Positions 61,809-64,000 of a stretch of DNA of 64,000 nucleotides are shown piece by piece (position 1 is the first letter of the stretch; each line of letters opens with the position of its first letter). This DNA is from Coprococcus comes ATCC 27758 (GTDB lineage: Bacteria; Bacillota; Clostridia; Lachnospirales; Lachnospiraceae): assembly GCF_025149785.1 (NCBI RefSeq), contig NZ_CP102277.1:1860001-1924000 (forward strand), given 5' to 3'. The notes below the pieces were generated by a model that saw only the letters and a program-made list of their open reading frames with translations, ran no database searches and was not told the origin of the DNA. Position numbers and translations under genes: made by a program.

Positions 61809-61947
61809 GAATAAAATCCACCCCATTCCAAGTTGTGCAAAGCATTCCGATGAGCCTCTTAGGGCGAGAATCGTGTTCAGCAAAGGCTTCCACGATTCTT
61901 GAGTCTCATCTCCATTGCACAAGATAGGAATGGGGTGGATTTTATTC
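61809..61947. repeat. Structured repeat element, copy 3
   Basis: Arms 61809-61829 and 61927-61947 are perfectly complementary over 21 bp. The core has P2 (TTGTGCAA/TTGCACAA), P3 (GATGAG 61849-61854 with CTCATC 61905-61910, extended by CTC/GAG) and P4 (AGAATCGTG 61867-61875 with CACGATTCT 61891-61899), closed by TTCAGCAAAGGCTTC. It lies between convergent rqcH and murI. Its arm ends are A- and T-rich, so this copy could also terminate both genes. The 10-mer TAGGTTGTGA (61786-61795) precedes it. Confidence 0.87.
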
Positions 61948-61958
61948 GATATCAGTAT

Positions 61959-62741
61959 TTACTTGATCTCATATACTTTATCTAACTGCGTCATACATGC
62001 CTGGATTTTCTTCATACCCTCATCATCAGCAGGTTCTCCGGAGAAGTAGTAGGTGACTTTGCTGGGTTCTCCCGGGGTGGTTTGTTCGGGGAGGACTCTT
62101 CTTAATTGACGGAGGGTGCCTTCGTTGCCGTCTACGAAATGGATTTCTCCCGGGAAGATTTTGCGGAAGGATTGTTTGAAATAGTTGAAGTGAGTACAGC
62201 CAAGTACGACTGCAGCATACTGGTTGAGTGTATAGCTCTGAAGGCTGTTTTTCAGGTATTTATCTACTTCCGGGTCCTGGAATCTTCCGGCTTCGGCAAA
62301 GCGGACCAGTTTTGGAAGTGGCGCAAGGTCTACTTCGTGTTCAGTATCTACTTTTTCCAGAAGGCTGTGTAATTTTTCTCCGGCTATCGTAACCGGTGTT
62401 GCTGTTACCAAGATCCGTTTCTGCATATCCTGATAGAGCTTGAGCGCGCGCTTGACTGCCGGTTCCATACCGACGATCGGTACGGCAAATTCGCCTCTGA
62501 ATTCTTTCGTTGCCACGCTGGTTGCCGTATTACAGGCGATTACGATTGCATCAACCTCTTTCGCGATCAGGAAATTCAGAACCTCTTCTACATATCCTTT
62601 GATCTGTTCCCTCGTCTTTTCTCCGTATGGAACATGCTTTGTATCCGCATAATATATAAATTCTGCTTCCGGCATCTTTTTCAGTGCGCGGTGAAGCACA
62701 GAAAGTCCGCCGATACCTGAATCATATATTCCGATTTTCAT
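61959..62741 (-). CDS. murI: Glutamate racemase
   Basis: A 260-residue racemase that supplies D-glutamate for peptidoglycan. Catalytic residues are visible: DSG at 7-9 (Asp7), Cys70 in VIACNTATS and Cys182 in LGCTHFNYF, plus the YYADTKHVPYG segment. It overlaps the upstream DUF3877 gene by 20 nt. It is convergent with rqcH, with structured element copy 3 between them. Confidence 0.97.
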   Translation of the reverse strand: MKIGIYDSGIGGLSVLHRALKKMPEAEFIYYADTKHVPYGEKTREQIKGYVEEVLNFLIAKEVDAIVIACNTATSVATKEFRGEFAVPIVGMEPAVKRALKLYQDMQKRILVTATPVTIAGEKLHSLLEKVDTEHEVDLAPLPKLVRFAEAGRFQDPEVDKYLKNSLQSYTLNQYAAVVLGCTHFNYFKQSFRKIFPGEIHFVDGNEGTLRQLRRVLPEQTTPGEPSKVTYYFSGEPADDEGMKKIQACMTQLDKVYEIK

Positions 62742-63306
62742 TGGTGTTACCTCGATTTCTTATTTTCTTATCTGGTTTAAATCCAAAATCTGCATAATCT
62801 TCCGGCAGGAAACGATGATAAATAATATGGCATCCTTCATCTTTAAAGCAATAATAATACTTGTCTTCTCCCTCTTCAAACCGGATCATCCGGTCAAATT
62901 CTCCATTGTCCATAGGTTCTGCCACGATCTTGTCTGAATGAGAACGGAACAATACTTCGATATCTTCCATCGTGCAGCCATGCTTTGCGACAAGTTCCAC
63001 CAGCTCTTTGATAAATTCATTCGGTTTCATATTTTCATGTACATATTCCGATGCTTTTTCCGATAAAGCAAAGCAAAAACGGTCCTTTGCATGTGTAATC
63101 CCGACTTCCCCGAAAATATCTTCTGCTGCTTTCGGAAAATCTGCAAGGAGCTCCTGCATTTCTTCCGAATCTGCATTCGTCTCCATAAAATGATTCAGTG
63201 AACTGAGCGGATAATAAAGCCGGATCATCTCTTTCCGATATCCGAGCTTTGCCTGCTCTTCCTTTACCAGATCGATTAAACTCTTTTCCAAACGCTCGTA
63301 TCCCAT
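62722..63306 (-). CDS. DUF3877 family protein
   Basis: A 194-residue soluble protein of a family largely confined to Lachnospiraceae. It starts MGYERLEKSLIDLVKEEQAKLGYRKE and has conserved acidic/aromatic stretches (KYYYCFKDEGCHIIYHRFLPEDYADFG near the C-terminus). No activity is known. The ATG at 63306 has AGGAG 9 nt upstream. It overlaps murI by 20 nt, suggesting co-expression. A homologue search would be needed to say more than the family name. Confidence 0.8.
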   Translation of the reverse strand: MGYERLEKSLIDLVKEEQAKLGYRKEMIRLYYPLSSLNHFMETNADSEEMQELLADFPKAAEDIFGEVGITHAKDRFCFALSEKASEYVHENMKPNEFIKELVELVAKHGCTMEDIEVLFRSHSDKIVAEPMDNGEFDRMIRFEEGEDKYYYCFKDEGCHIIYHRFLPEDYADFGFKPDKKIRNRGNTNENRNI

Positions 63307-63541
63307 ATATATTAAAACTCCTGTCTTGATAAAATTATGTAAGTCTGCTGCTGCAAACAAAAATATTTTATCACATTCTTTCCATTTTCGCCACTCACAC
63401 CGTTGAAGAATTCCCTTATTTTCGTTATCATAAAAGAAATATACATTATTTTCAGTATAAAAGACTCTTCAAGAATATAAACACAATTTGGAAAACAGGA
63501 ATCGAAACTTAAATATCCAGATACCTGGGAGGTTAAGACAC

Positions 63542-64000
63542 ATGGATGAACAGACAATCAGACAGCGGATTTCCACACAGCGTGATTTTTTTGCAACCGG
63601 CGCAACACTTCCGCTTTCTTTTCGATTAAAACAATTAGAACAGCTAAAACTTGCACTCAAACGCCATGAACAAGATCTGTACACAGCACTAAAAGCGGAT
63701 CTTGGAAAAAGCCGGATGGAAAGCTATATGTGCGAAATCGGTCTGACGCTTTCCGAGCTTACCTGGATGCAAAAGCATTTACCAAAGCTGATGCGCTGTA
63801 AAACCGTCCCTACTCCGCTGGCACACTTCGCCGCCAAAAGCTTTCAATCGCCATCCCCCTACGGAACCGTACTGATCATGAGTCCCTGGAATTACCCGGT
63901 ACTCCTCACTTTAGAACCGCTGATCGATGCGCTCGCCGCCGGAAATACCGTCATCCTGAAGCCAAGCGCTTACGCTCCACACACCAGTCAGATTCTGAGT
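63542..64000 (+). CDS. Aldehyde dehydrogenase family protein, 3-prime end outside window
   Basis: The first 153 codons of an NAD(P)-dependent aldehyde dehydrogenase. The N-terminal helices (FRLKQLEQLKLALKRHEQDL) are followed by the cofactor-binding YGTVLIMSPWNYPVLLTLEPL (about 107-127) and AAGNTVILKPS (about 134-144), as in class 3 / YwdH-type fatty aldehyde enzymes. The catalytic Glu and Cys lie beyond the window. GGGAGG is 9 nt before the ATG at 63542. It is divergent from the DUF3877 gene. The 63307-63541 gap is AT-rich, with a TATAAA-like -10 near 63461 but no clear -35. Confidence 0.93.
   Translation, partial: MDEQTIRQRISTQRDFFATGATLPLSFRLKQLEQLKLALKRHEQDLYTALKADLGKSRMESYMCEIGLTLSELTWMQKHLPKLMRCKTVPTPLAHFAAKSFQSPSPYGTVLIMSPWNYPVLLTLEPLIDALAAGNTVILKPSAYAPHTSQILS

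Noticed and set aside
61683-61922. 80-codon minus-strand frame across element copy 3
   Set aside because: Overlaps the end of rqcH and the structured element; no ribosome binding site; peptide similarity to copies 1 and 2 is explained by core conservation.
1-64000. CRISPR arrays, tRNA and rRNA genes
   Set aside because: No run of regularly spaced direct repeats, no cloverleaf-like sequence with CCA-end or TPsiC motif and no rRNA-like tract was noticed in the intergenic regions; genes fill nearly all of the window.

Overview
The window reads as a chromosome segment from an anaerobic, probably spore-forming Firmicute of the Lachnospiraceae (Dorea / Mediterraneibacter / Coprococcus-like). The grounds are strong Gram-positive ribosome binding sites, a GerW/YtfJ sporulation gene, class B sortase, a DUF3877 protein, the GGGtGRT/NifU-like pair, an Rqc2-type RqcH, phosphoketolase and a selenium-type molybdenum hydroxylase cluster. 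The genus is inference. No rRNA, tRNA, CRISPR array or intact mobile element was seen. Most genes lie on the minus strand.

Layout. 1-4618: end of an exopolysaccharide/capsule locus (CpsB phosphatase cut by the window edge, a small surface protein, LCP ligase, sortase B, Wzz-type copolymerase, nucleotidyltransferase). 4929-15122: phosphoketolase, two LysR regulators, a degraded dapB fragment, a giant ATPase-permease fusion and aspartate ammonia-lyase. 15205-19407: a three-gene efflux operon (two HlyD-type adaptors and a MacB-type permease) with no ATPase. 19408-20293: a gene-poor stretch with a structured repeat, a VirB4 fragment and terminators. 20294-30949: tsf-rpsB, then a long cell-envelope/division operon (U32 peptidase, FtsW/RodA, class B PBP, DUF2953, GerW, a 45-residue membrane protein), zapA and a Crp-type regulator.

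31006-42038 is a coherent molybdenum-hydroxylase island: molybdate uptake (modABC), a MoeA-like molybdopterin-binding protein, YqeB, a purine permease, a MocA-YqeC fusion and the three xanthine-dehydrogenase-type subunits. It would import purine and molybdate, build and insert a selenium-dependent molybdenum cofactor, and oxidise the purine. It abuts ruvAB. Upstream of ruvA are a Gx transporter and a NusG_II protein, divergent from an ApbE flavin transferase; this set resembles flavin-based extracellular electron transfer genes.

46106-64000: a two-component system, a low-complexity membrane protein, an isolated holin-endolysin pair, the GGGtGRT/Fe-S scaffold pair, a GNAT-membrane-DUF3298 fusion, housekeeping genes (cinA, pgsA, rimO, rpoZ, gmk, yicC, rqcH, murI), DUF3877 and the start of an aldehyde dehydrogenase.

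The most unusual signal is a family of three intergenic elements (near 19481, 44743 and 61809). They share a core of about 85-97 nt that folds into nested stems. Six core base pairs differ between copies and all six stay paired. Each core is enclosed by a 20-32 bp arm that is almost perfectly self-complementary but differs in sequence in every copy. This looks like an undescribed structured RNA or single-stranded-DNA-type repeat.
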